Origin: Litorilituus sediminis | Lineage (GTDB): Bacteria > Pseudomonadota > Gammaproteobacteria > Enterobacterales > Alteromonadaceae | Length of the DNA stretch: 64,000 nucleotides | Assembly (NCBI RefSeq): GCF_004295665.1 | Contig: NZ_CP034759.1 | Location: forward strand, 3,410,001 to 3,474,000 | Direction: 5' to 3' | Shown here: piece after piece, positions 12,274 to 20,052 of the stretch | How the letters are laid out: each line of letters opens with the position of its first letter | Position numbering within the stretch: position 1 is the first letter of the stretch | Notes under the pieces: model-generated | Databases searched by the model: none | Told to the model about the DNA's origin: nothing | Seen by the model: the letters and a program-made list of their open reading frames with translations, nothing else | Translations under genes and position numbers: made by a program

Positions 12274-13932
12274 TTATTGATCTGAAACGAGCTCTACAGG
12301 GAAGGTAATATCAAACTTAACACCTTGTCCTAACTCACTGTCGACGCTGATATGACCATCAAGCGCTTGTGTTACTAGGTTATATACTAAGTGCATACCT
12401 AAGCCACTACCGCCTGAGCCACGCTTGGTTGTGGTAAAGGGCTCAAAAATTCTGCTTTTGATACCTTCATCTATACCTACACCGTTATCACTATAGTTTA
12501 AATGTAGCTGATCACTTAAGCTCATCACTTTAATATCAACAGCACCATTGTCTACACCTTCAAAGGCATGGTAAATAGAGTTGAGGATCAGGTTAATCAA
12601 TATTTGGTTTATTGGTCCGGGTTTACTGGTAACCACTAAGTCACTAGGGCAGTCTAAGTGATAGGTGACATTGGCAGACTTTAACTTCGCTGCTAGGGTA
12701 AGTAAGATCTCTTCCATTAATTCGCGAACATTAAAGGTTCTAGTTTCTGCGCTGGATTGATCTACCGCTACTTTTTTAAAACTAGAAATGAGTTTGGCTG
12801 CTCTTTCTAGGTTACGAAAAATAATGGCAACGTTTTCTTCACCATCATTTAAGAACTTCTTCAATTGGCTAGATTTGAGTGTTTTACTTTCAAAGGCTGC
12901 TTTAATTTCATTGAGTTTATCAGAGAGCAAACTCGAGGCGGTAACACCTAAACCAATAGGAGTGTTTACTTCATGGGCAATGCCGGCAACCATATCACCA
13001 AGCGATGCCATCTTTTCAGTTTCAACCAATTGCCCCTGGAATTGGTGCAGCTTCTCGAGTGTTGACAGCAACTCCTGATTCGACTCTTTTAAAGCATCAG
13101 TTCGCGAGTTTACTTTTTCCTTCAGCTCATCGTTTTGTAGCAAGGCGTGCTGGTGTGCATCTTCGATTTTGTTAATGTGTTTTTGTGTTCTGCTCAGTAA
13201 TATATTGATATTTTGAGCTAAGATATCAAATTCTTTATATATCTGATTATTAACACGAATATTGTAGTCTTTGCTTTGTGACACTTGCTGAATTGATTCA
13301 ATTACTTCAACAACGGGTTCGTGCATTTTTCTATGCAGCCACATTGCCCATAACAAGGCAATAATTAACGCGGCGACAGTTAAAGAAATGGCTAAATAAC
13401 TTAATCGGTTTACCAGTGATTTGCTGCTATTTAAGCTTGCTTGAATATATAGATAACCTAATAGCTTATCTTGACTGGTTATTTTTACCATCAATTCTAA
13501 GTAGGTTTCTTGGTAGCGAAATTGGCTTAGCTGGTCAATTTCATCGGTTTTATCTTTGATGGCCGGGAAATTATGATTCTTGTTGTAACTGGTGAAAAAT
13601 TCAGCGCTGTTATCTTCGCTTATGCTGTATACATGCACACGATTAATCAGTGGCGTGATGATGAGACTTTTTAAATCTTCTTTGAGTTCGCTGTGGGTTT
13701 TATCATTGTTATCTTGTAAAAAAGGCGCACTTTGCTTAGCAAGGTAATTAGCCCAAGATAAGGTTTCTTGCTCAATAAATTTATTTTCATGCTGCTGACT
13801 TTTTTGAATTAAGACAATTGAGGTAATTAGTAGTGATAACACGACTAACCCAATAATTGAGTTAAGCAATAAACTGCGCAGAGATTTAATTTTGGCTAAT
13901 TGTGGCATTATTTGCTTTGACCAAGGCAACAT
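12274..13932 (-). CDS. Membrane sensor histidine kinase next to arcA
   Basis: 552 residues: TM1 about 24-44, a periplasmic sensor segment about 45-177, TM2 about 178-199, a HAMP-like region, a coiled coil (about 250-310), phosphoacceptor His320 in GIAHEVNTPIG, then an ATPase domain with an N box (NLILNSIYHAF), G1 DNGVGID and G2 GSGGSGLGMHLV. There is no receiver or Hpt domain and no obvious PAS domain. It lies directly upstream of arcA on the same strand, so it may feed ArcA, but it is not a canonical ArcB. No Shine-Dalgarno is clear; MPQLAKIK at residue 9 is an alternative start. Confidence 0.88.
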   Translation of the reverse strand: MLPWSKQIMPQLAKIKSLRSLLLNSIIGLVVLSLLITSIVLIQKSQQHENKFIEQETLSWANYLAKQSAPFLQDNNDKTHSELKEDLKSLIITPLINRVHVYSISEDNSAEFFTSYNKNHNFPAIKDKTDEIDQLSQFRYQETYLELMVKITSQDKLLGYLYIQASLNSSKSLVNRLSYLAISLTVAALIIALLWAMWLHRKMHEPVVEVIESIQQVSQSKDYNIRVNNQIYKEFDILAQNINILLSRTQKHINKIEDAHQHALLQNDELKEKVNSRTDALKESNQELLSTLEKLHQFQGQLVETEKMASLGDMVAGIAHEVNTPIGLGVTASSLLSDKLNEIKAAFESKTLKSSQLKKFLNDGEENVAIIFRNLERAAKLISSFKKVAVDQSSAETRTFNVRELMEEILLTLAAKLKSANVTYHLDCPSDLVVTSKPGPINQILINLILNSIYHAFEGVDNGAVDIKVMSLSDQLHLNYSDNGVGIDEGIKSRIFEPFTTTKRGSGGSGLGMHLVYNLVTQALDGHISVDSELGQGVKFDITFPVELVSDQ

Positions 13933-14111
13933 TGTGAGAAATAAGTCATACCTTGATGATTGTTGAAAAAGCTCAATAATTCAACCTTTATCTTTAGTTT
14001 ATCGTTAAGATAAGTTGATTTTTTGAGATTGCTTTTCCGCTAATTTAATGCGCATTTATACAAGGCCAAGACATTTGTGAACACGTCACCAGCCTAGAAG
14101 TTAAACCCGTC

Positions 14112-15182
14112 TTAACACTTCACCTGATAAATGCTAAAGCCGTTTGCTTTAGCTTGAGTGCTTGTTTTGCCAATATGCTGCTCCATGATAGGTGGATATT
14201 GTAAAAAGCTATTAGCAACAATAGTGATATCGCTTGGTTTAGCCATATAATTTTTAATACCCGCTAAAAATTGTTCCGTTGCCTGATAATGGGTTTTCAA
14301 GCCTTGGTGAAATGGTGGGTTTGAAACTATATGTTGGTATTTTTCTGTTACATTGGACAGGCTATTGGATGCAAAGACATTTCCTGTAAGGTCGTTTAAT
14401 TGCAGTGTTTTTTCTGCCGAAGTCAGCGCTAGTGCACTGACATCTAATAAGGATAACTTGGTATCAGTGAATTTTTTGCCGATAAAGCAACTGATAACCC
14501 CAGCACCACAACCAAAATCAAGCACTTTTCCGCACATATCTTCAGGTAAATTGTTAAGCAATAACTGAGTGCCAACATCCAGTTTTTGTTGACTAAATAC
14601 TCCGGGCAAAGAGGCGATAGTAAGCTTTATATCATCTATTTCTAGCGGGTATTTTTTAAACCAATCATCTAAGTTAAATGGTTTTTCTAATGCTTCAGCT
14701 TGAGCAAAACCCGCAAAAAGCATGCAATGGCGTGCGGCATCGATTTTTTGGCCATTAGTTATAAAGTGTTGTGTCAGTTTTAGGGTCGATTGTATGCCGC
14801 CTTTTTTCTCGCCAACAAATAATATCCTTGTTTGTTCTGTGATATGTGGCGCTATCATTGCCAAGGTAAAAGCCAGCTCAGCTTTACTTTTAGGAAAAGC
14901 GATAATGACTAAATCATGTGTTATATCACTTTGATAAACCGCTGAAAATTGTGAGCTCACCTTGTTTTGCGGCTTACTTTGATGCTTATGCTGAATAGCT
15001 TGATAATCAATAAAGTTGCTATTAAAGCAACTGATATGGCTTTGGGGATTTAATTGCAGATAAGCATCAATAAAGCCATCTTCAGGCATATTGACAAAAA
15101 GCGGCTTTTGCCCTGCTAGCCATTGTGTATTTCGCATTAAAACTTGACTTGCATTACTCATGCTAGCTGAAAAATTAGCCAT
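14112..15182 (-). CDS. rsmC: 16S rRNA (guanine1207-N2)-methyltransferase RsmC
   Basis: 356 residues. The N-terminal domain (about 1-190) is the degenerate methyltransferase-like half. The C-terminal catalytic domain has the SAM motif VLDFGCGAGVISCFIG and the N2-guanine methylase signature NPPFHQG. Other stretches shared with E. coli RsmC include LPGVFSQQKLDVGTQLLL and FASN. It methylates G1207 of 16S rRNA in the 30S subunit. It is divergent from the lysine operon, and nothing suggests shared control. Confidence 0.95.
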   Translation of the reverse strand: MANFSASMSNASQVLMRNTQWLAGQKPLFVNMPEDGFIDAYLQLNPQSHISCFNSNFIDYQAIQHKHQSKPQNKVSSQFSAVYQSDITHDLVIIAFPKSKAELAFTLAMIAPHITEQTRILFVGEKKGGIQSTLKLTQHFITNGQKIDAARHCMLFAGFAQAEALEKPFNLDDWFKKYPLEIDDIKLTIASLPGVFSQQKLDVGTQLLLNNLPEDMCGKVLDFGCGAGVISCFIGKKFTDTKLSLLDVSALALTSAEKTLQLNDLTGNVFASNSLSNVTEKYQHIVSNPPFHQGLKTHYQATEQFLAGIKNYMAKPSDITIVANSFLQYPPIMEQHIGKTSTQAKANGFSIYQVKC

Positions 15183-15400
15183 ACCAAACCTAGAAATTCA
15201 TTGAGGTAAACGCATTCGCGTTCATCATAAGATAGAAGAAAGCATTCTACCTGAAAGCGACTTTACTAAACAAGCCGCGTGAACTTTTAACGTAAATGAC
15301 ATTGAACTTGTATGCAAAAAGTGATTAAATAGCGCTCGTCCCTATTATTACTTATTTGTTGGTTAGCTAAGTTACTTAGTTAAATAACGAATAAGCTAAA

Positions 15401-15635
15401 AGGGGTCAGAAGAGGAGCGTTAACCAGGTAGTTATTGCTGTTTTCTCTAAGGAGAAAACACAGAGATCAAACTCTGTTAGTGATAATGAGGGGGATTAAC
15501 GCCGAGGCAAAAGCAAGGTTTGATACTGTTTTTGTCGGTTGTTTATTCTTAAGTAAGTTAAGAATAGTGGGCTGAATCCCAACAATTGTCACCTATTGCC
15601 TGTTGAGGCATTTGAGTGGAGAGCTTCTGGCCTTT
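15401..15635 (+). ncRNA. Lysine riboswitch aptamer (L box)
   Basis: The leader matches the E. coli lysC lysine riboswitch at its conserved blocks, in order: CAGAAGAGGAGCGTT, the GTA after it, GAGGGGG, CGCCGAGG, GGCTGAATCCC, TTGTCACC and GTGGAGAGCTTCTGG. P1 forms between 15404-15412 (GGTCAGAAG) and 15624-15632 (CTTCTGGCC), 9 bp with one G-U, extendable outward. Peripheral stems such as TTTTCTC/GAGAAAA and the TTCTTAA/TTAAGAA arm are clear. It senses lysine and should turn the downstream dap operon off. A promoter could be TTGAAC (15302-15307), 17 bp, TTAAAT (15325-15330). Confidence 0.96.
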
Positions 15636-15693
15636 GCATTATCAGGCAGCCTTCGCTCTTCTGTGGCGATGTTGCTCTTCTTTGTAAACGCCT

Positions 15694-15753
15694 AGAACTC
15701 TCCGAACTAACGCAACTACAACTAGCCGTTGTGGTTTTATTTGAGTTCGAGAG
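15694..15753 (+). promoter_or_regulatory. Riboswitch expression platform: terminator and RBS-sequestering helix
   Basis: AACTACAAC (15714-15722) pairs with GTTGTGGTT (15728-15736), followed by a U-rich run: an intrinsic terminator 14 bp before the dapA start. Around it, CTCTCCGAACT (15698-15708) can pair with AGTTCGAGAG (15744-15753, containing the GAGAG ribosome-binding site), with one bulge. The same segment, AGAACTCTCC (15694-15703), is also complementary to GGAGAGCTTCT (15618-15628), which overlaps the 3' strand of P1. The two pairings exclude each other, giving a plausible lysine-off switch. Confidence 0.75.
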
Positions 15754-15755
15754 TA

Positions 15756-16739
15756 ATGAATCAAAATAATTCAATCTCTGCTCGTATTGTACGAGCAAAT
15801 CAATGTGCTTTATGGACAGCATTAGTTACGCCCTTTAATCAAGACGGTGAAATTGACTATGCTAGCTTGAAAGCTATTGCTTCTGAACAAGCGCAAGCTG
15901 GCAATGGTATATTGTTATTAGGTAGCACAGGCGAAGGTTTGGCGCTTAATTATGATGAGCAGTTAGCCATTGTCAGTTTTGTCTGTCAATTAGGGCTAAA
16001 CACACCCATCATGGTGGCTGTAGGTGGTTATAACTTAGCTGAACAAGTTCGCTGGATAGAACAGTGTAACGAGCTTACCATTGATGCCTATCTACTTGGC
16101 AGTCCGCTATATGCCAAGCCTGGCGCTTTAGGTCAGCAGCAGTGGTTTGAGCGCTTACTTGATACTGCCAACTTCCCATGTATGCTCTATAACGTACCTT
16201 CACGTAGTGGTGTCGATATTCCAATCAGCACTATCAAACAACTACAGCATCATGAAAATTGTTGGGCCATGAAAGAAGCCAGTGGTGATATCAATACCTT
16301 TTTGGCTTACCAGCAGCACTGTCCAGATATCGCATTGTTTAGCGGTGAAGATGCCATGATGCCTTATTTAGCGCCGGCTGGCGTTAAAGGGCTAGTTTCT
16401 GTTTGCGCTAATGCTTGGCCGCAAGCGACGAATCGCTATGTCGATATTTGTTTAAACCGTAAACCTGAACAGGTTTATCAGCTATTTCCTTTATGGAATA
16501 ACGCGGTAGCGGCGCTTTTTTCTGTAGCAAATCCTATTCCTGTCAAAGTGCTTATGCACCAACAAGGCGTGATCAATAGCCCTGTTTTGCGCGCACCTTT
16601 GACGCACGAAGAGCTGACGGAGACAGCAGCCTTGCTTGACTTTGACAAGCAAATTAATCAATGGCTAGCAAGCGAGCAAACCAACAACCCTCATTTATCT
16701 GTGCCGACAACAGCAGGCTCAGAAGCTTTATTAAATTAA
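15756..16739 (+). CDS. dapA: 4-hydroxy-tetrahydrodipicolinate synthase
   Basis: 327 residues from the ATG at 15756; an upstream in-frame TTG lies inside the terminator hairpin and is rejected. The TIM barrel carries the DapA active site: GSTGEG (Ser57, Thr58), Tyr145 in LYNVPSRSG, Arg150 and the Schiff-base Lys173 in WAMKEASGD. It condenses pyruvate with aspartate semialdehyde, the first committed step to diaminopimelate and lysine. The riboswitch directly ahead fits this. The N-terminus is about 13 residues longer than E. coli DapA. First gene of a four-gene operon. Confidence 0.93.
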   Translation: MNQNNSISARIVRANQCALWTALVTPFNQDGEIDYASLKAIASEQAQAGNGILLLGSTGEGLALNYDEQLAIVSFVCQLGLNTPIMVAVGGYNLAEQVRWIEQCNELTIDAYLLGSPLYAKPGALGQQQWFERLLDTANFPCMLYNVPSRSGVDIPISTIKQLQHHENCWAMKEASGDINTFLAYQQHCPDIALFSGEDAMMPYLAPAGVKGLVSVCANAWPQATNRYVDICLNRKPEQVYQLFPLWNNAVAALFSVANPIPVKVLMHQQGVINSPVLRAPLTHEELTETAALLDFDKQINQWLASEQTNNPHLSVPTTAGSEALLN

Positions 16740-16762
16740 GAAATTGAATATTGGAGTATTTT

Positions 16763-17512
16763 ATGAACTGGCAAGATGTATTAGCACAGTTAGAAGCAGG
16801 CACATTACGCGCGGCTAACCAAGATGAATCAGGCAATTGGCAAGCAAATGTTGCCGTAAAAGAAGGCATATTAGCGGCATTTAAAGCAGGTGAAAATGTC
16901 GCATTTTCTGAAAACTACCAAGGCTTTGTTGATAAAAACAACTTACCGGCAAGGCAGTTTACACCAAGCGATAATGTACGACTTGTTCCTGGTGGTTCTT
17001 CAGTAAGAGCTGGTGCTTACGTAGCACCTGGCGTCATTATTATGCCGCCTGCTTATATCAATGTTGGTGCCTATGTAGATAGCGGTACTATGGTTGATAG
17101 CCATGCTCTGATTGGCTCATGTGCGCAAGTGGGTAAGAATGTTCATGTGTCTGCTGCTGTGCAAATTGGTGGTGTGTTAGAGCCGGTAGGCGCTAGCCCA
17201 GTGATTATTGAAGATAATGCCTTTTTAAGTGCTGGTGTTGTCGTTGTTGAAGGTATTGTTGTTAAGAAAGGCGCCGTGTTAGCTCCGGGCGTATCGCTAT
17301 CTAAATCTGTGCCTGTTTATGACTGTGTTAACCAGGAGATGCGCCCTAAAGGTGCTGAAATTCCTGAAAATGCCATTGTTGTTCCGGGCACACGACCAGT
17401 ACAAGGTGACTGGGCTCAAGGCCAAGGTTTAAATATGGCTTGTGCTCTAATTGTTAAGTATCGCGATGAAAAAAGTGATGCCGCATTAGAGTTAGAATCA
17501 ATTTTACGTTAG
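16763..17512 (+). CDS. dapD: Tetrahydrodipicolinate N-succinyltransferase
   Basis: 249 residues from the ATG at 16763, with GGAG 8 nt upstream. The centre is a left-handed beta-helix of hexapeptide repeats. RAGAYVAPGVIIMPPAYINVGAYVDSGTMVDSHALIGSCAQVGKNVHVS and IGGVLEPVGASPVIIEDNAF match the DapD core. It transfers succinyl from succinyl-CoA to tetrahydrodipicolinate. The protein is about 25 residues shorter than E. coli DapD, mainly at the N-terminus. Acyl donor preference cannot be read from sequence, but a deacylase of the succinylglutamate desuccinylase family in the same operon favours succinyl. Confidence 0.9.
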   Translation: MNWQDVLAQLEAGTLRAANQDESGNWQANVAVKEGILAAFKAGENVAFSENYQGFVDKNNLPARQFTPSDNVRLVPGGSSVRAGAYVAPGVIIMPPAYINVGAYVDSGTMVDSHALIGSCAQVGKNVHVSAAVQIGGVLEPVGASPVIIEDNAFLSAGVVVVEGIVVKKGAVLAPGVSLSKSVPVYDCVNQEMRPKGAEIPENAIVVPGTRPVQGDWAQGQGLNMACALIVKYRDEKSDAALELESILR

Positions 17513-17565
17513 TTGACTAACGCTGATTCTTATTGGTTTGCACGATAGAAGAGGTTAACAATACC

Positions 17566-18804
17566 ATGACAACAACTCCAGATTGGTTAGACAAGAGCAT
17601 ATTGCCATTATTGGCTGCGCATGACTCTCCAGAGCATGAGCAGGCTTATTTTGTGTATCAACTTGATGCATTAAAAGCGCACTTAGCCAAACTACAACAG
17701 CAAGATGTGGTGAAGTTATGGTTCGCTGTTAAAGCAAATCCGCTTTCAAAGATAATTCAAACCTTGGACAGTGAAGGCTTTGACTTTGATGTAGCAAGCT
17801 CGGGTGAATTGTCACAAGTATTGGCTCAAGGCGTGCCAGCTAATAGAGTATTAAATACTGGGCCGGCAAAATCTAAGGCCCAGTTAACTGACTTTGTTAA
17901 CCAAGGTGTGCAAACTTTTGTTGTTGAAAGTTTAAACCAGCTCATTTGGTTACATGAAGTAGTGCAAGACTATAACCGTAGTCATAACACGGCTTTGCCA
18001 ATTAAGGTCTTGCTTCGCGTGCAGCTTCAGTGGCAAGAAGGCGAGAAAAACCCGTTAGGCGGTAATAGTCTGACGCCATTTGGCTTGTCAGTTGAGCAGT
18101 GGCAAAGCGTGCAGGTTAAAGACTTCCCTGCGTTAGATATCTGTGGTTTACATATTTTTCAATGGGGCAATATGCTCAGTAATGAAAAAATGTTTTCACT
18201 GTGGTCGCAAATGGTACCGCCTTTAGTGGCTTTAGCGAATGACATAGGTATGTCACTAAAAGTTTTAGACCTAGGTGGTGGCTTAGGCATTGATTATTTA
18301 GGTGAAGGTAAAACGCTTTCATGGCAACAAATTGTCGATGATTTAGCCAAGATTAAATCAGAAGCTGGCGTGGAAGAGTTGTGGCTTGAGCTAGGGCGTT
18401 TTGCCGTGGCTGAATGTGGTTATTATGTTGTTCCTGTTGTTGATAGAAAAGTGAATTACCAGCAAGAGCAGCTGGTGTTAGCAGCAGGTATCAATCATTT
18501 ATTACGCCCAGCAATAACTGATCAGCCATTCCCTGTGCAGTTGCTTCGACAATCCAGTGCTGAGCTTGAGCACTTTGATTTGCATGGCCCGCTTTGTACC
18601 AGTATGGATAAACTGGGTCACTTGGCATTGCCACAAGATGTTGTTGTTGGTGATCAATTAGTTTTTGGTTATTGCGGTGCTTATGGCTTTACAGAAAGTA
18701 TGCCGTTTTTCTTATGTCATCAGTTAGCCGCTGAATATGTCATTGAAAATGAGCAGCTGTCCGTAGTGAGAGTCGCGCAATCGGCAACAAGCTATTTAGC
18801 TTAG
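17566..18804 (+). CDS. PLP fold-III decarboxylase, LysA-like
   Basis: 412 residues from the ATG at 17566 (AGAGG 11 nt upstream; an in-frame TTG at 17533 is the alternative). Fold-type-III motifs are present: PLP lysine Lys56 in WFAVKANP, FDVASSGE, GGGLG at 238-242, ELGRFAVAECG, the catalytic Cys344 in HGPLCTSMD, and GAYGF. The HxHxGS motif of standard diaminopimelate decarboxylase reads HIFQWGN here. It therefore belongs to a divergent branch, possibly acting on an acylated or different amino acid. Operon context suggests diaminopimelate or N-succinyl-diaminopimelate as substrate; that is inference. Confidence 0.82.
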   Translation: MTTTPDWLDKSILPLLAAHDSPEHEQAYFVYQLDALKAHLAKLQQQDVVKLWFAVKANPLSKIIQTLDSEGFDFDVASSGELSQVLAQGVPANRVLNTGPAKSKAQLTDFVNQGVQTFVVESLNQLIWLHEVVQDYNRSHNTALPIKVLLRVQLQWQEGEKNPLGGNSLTPFGLSVEQWQSVQVKDFPALDICGLHIFQWGNMLSNEKMFSLWSQMVPPLVALANDIGMSLKVLDLGGGLGIDYLGEGKTLSWQQIVDDLAKIKSEAGVEELWLELGRFAVAECGYYVVPVVDRKVNYQQEQLVLAAGINHLLRPAITDQPFPVQLLRQSSAELEHFDLHGPLCTSMDKLGHLALPQDVVVGDQLVFGYCGAYGFTESMPFFLCHQLAAEYVIENEQLSVVRVAQSATSYLA

Positions 18805-18837
18805 TTATAACCCTGTAAGATGTAGTGGAAATTTACC

Positions 18838-19977
18838 ATGAGTATTAATAATAATTTTACTAAAACTGTTATGTCAGTAGGTGAAATGGCCAGTGGCGCT
18901 AAGCTTACCGTACCTGTGTACTCCTTTAAAGCAGAGCAATCTGAGGGGCCGAGTGTCTATATTCAAGCAAATATGCATGGCGCTGAAGTACAAGGCAATG
19001 CGGTAATATTTCAATTACTGGAGCTACTTAAACGCTGTGATATTAACAGCAATATAACCTTAGTGCCTTATGCCAATCCCGTTGCTTGTAATCATAAAAA
19101 TGGTGAGTACACCTTAGGCCGATTTGACCCAATTACAGGGGTGAATTGGAATAGAATGTACCATTTTGATCAAGGGGTTATTGAGCCTTTTGCGCAAGAA
19201 AATATTGATGAAAGTGACGAGGCTATTGAAGCTAAATTCAAACAGCTTATGCTGGATGAGATTGAGCAAAAGTTAGATCACAATATTTACGGTCTAACCA
19301 CGGGGCAACGTATTGCTTATCAGTTGCAACGTTTAGCCCATCAAGCGGATCTGGTGCTAGATTTACACACGGGGCCAATATCGAGTAAGCATTTATACTG
19401 CCCTGAATATGCACAAGCAAGCGCTAGTTATTTTGATATTCCTCATACGATTTTAATACCGAATATTTTTGACGGCGCTATGGATGAAGCAACATTTTGT
19501 CCTTGGTGGCAGTTGCAGCAAGCTTATCAAAACTTAGGTCGTCCTTTTACTATGGGGCAGGGCTTATTTAATAAAGAGAGCTTTACCGTCGAATTAGGCT
19601 CACAAGAGCAAATTGATTTAGATGTAGCTCACCAAGATGCCTTAGGTATCTTAAGTTATTTGAAATATAAGGGCGTGGTAGCAGATACTGAGTTTACACC
19701 GCAACAAATGACTCGCTATGCTTGCTATTTAAAAGACTATAAGGCGTTATACTCGCCAATGGGGGGCATGATTGATTTTCTCGCACCTTTTGGTGAGCCA
19801 TTAACTGCTGGTCAGCCATTAGCGCGGATTTTACGTATGGATAATTATGGTGATGGCGACCCTTTACATTACATATCACTAGATGATGATGTTATCCCTA
19901 TTTTGCATTTTGCTTCAGCAAGCGTAAATCAAGGGACGGAATTATATAAAGTGTTTACCAATTACTTTAAGCTGTAA
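18838..19977 (+). CDS. Zinc deacylase, succinylglutamate desuccinylase/aspartoacylase family
   Basis: 379 residues of the M14-like AstE/AspA family. Zinc ligands His47 and Glu50 (NMHGAE) and His177 (LDLHTG) are visible, as is a catalytic Glu252 in FTVELGS. The C-terminal part (about 285-370) resembles the barrel-sandwich domain of this family. Members remove acyl groups from N-acyl amino acids. As the last gene of a lysine-riboswitch operon with DapD, it may desuccinylate a lysine-pathway intermediate in place of or beside DapE. No other pathway gene in the operon explains it. Confidence 0.85.
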   Translation: MSINNNFTKTVMSVGEMASGAKLTVPVYSFKAEQSEGPSVYIQANMHGAEVQGNAVIFQLLELLKRCDINSNITLVPYANPVACNHKNGEYTLGRFDPITGVNWNRMYHFDQGVIEPFAQENIDESDEAIEAKFKQLMLDEIEQKLDHNIYGLTTGQRIAYQLQRLAHQADLVLDLHTGPISSKHLYCPEYAQASASYFDIPHTILIPNIFDGAMDEATFCPWWQLQQAYQNLGRPFTMGQGLFNKESFTVELGSQEQIDLDVAHQDALGILSYLKYKGVVADTEFTPQQMTRYACYLKDYKALYSPMGGMIDFLAPFGEPLTAGQPLARILRMDNYGDGDPLHYISLDDDVIPILHFASASVNQGTELYKVFTNYFKL

Positions 19978-20000
19978 TGACACTTGTATGTTAAAGCAAT

Positions 20001-20019
20001 AAAAGCACGCGATTAGCGT
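20001..20019. terminator. Left part of a palindromic terminator split by the IS insertion
   Basis: Left arm AAAAGCACGC, loop GATTA and the first four bases of the right arm (GCGT) remain here. The rest of the right arm (GCTTTT) is at 21468-21473. Removing the IS and one target copy restores perfect 10-bp arms AAAAGCACGC / GCGTGCTTTT around GATTA. Confidence 0.85.
20007..20019 (+). repeat. Left target-site duplication of the IS (13 bp)
   Basis: ACGCGATTAGCGT, identical to 21455-21467 on the other side of the element. IS4-family elements commonly make duplications of about 9-13 bp. Confidence 0.95.
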
Positions 20020-20052
20020 AATGCCAGTCAGTTAAGCTGATTGGCATTTTTT
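20020..20052 (+). terminator. Hairpin terminator formed by the left end of the IS
   Basis: AATGCCAGTCAG pairs with CTGATTGGCATT (12 bp, one G-U) around TTAAG and is followed by six T. It overlaps the left inverted repeat. It would stop transcription coming from the lysine operon, replacing the terminator the IS destroyed. Confidence 0.8.

Noticed and set aside
15589-15822. 77-residue minus-strand ORF overlapping the dapA leader
   Set aside because: It lies across the lysine riboswitch and its expression platform, which explain the conservation of this stretch.
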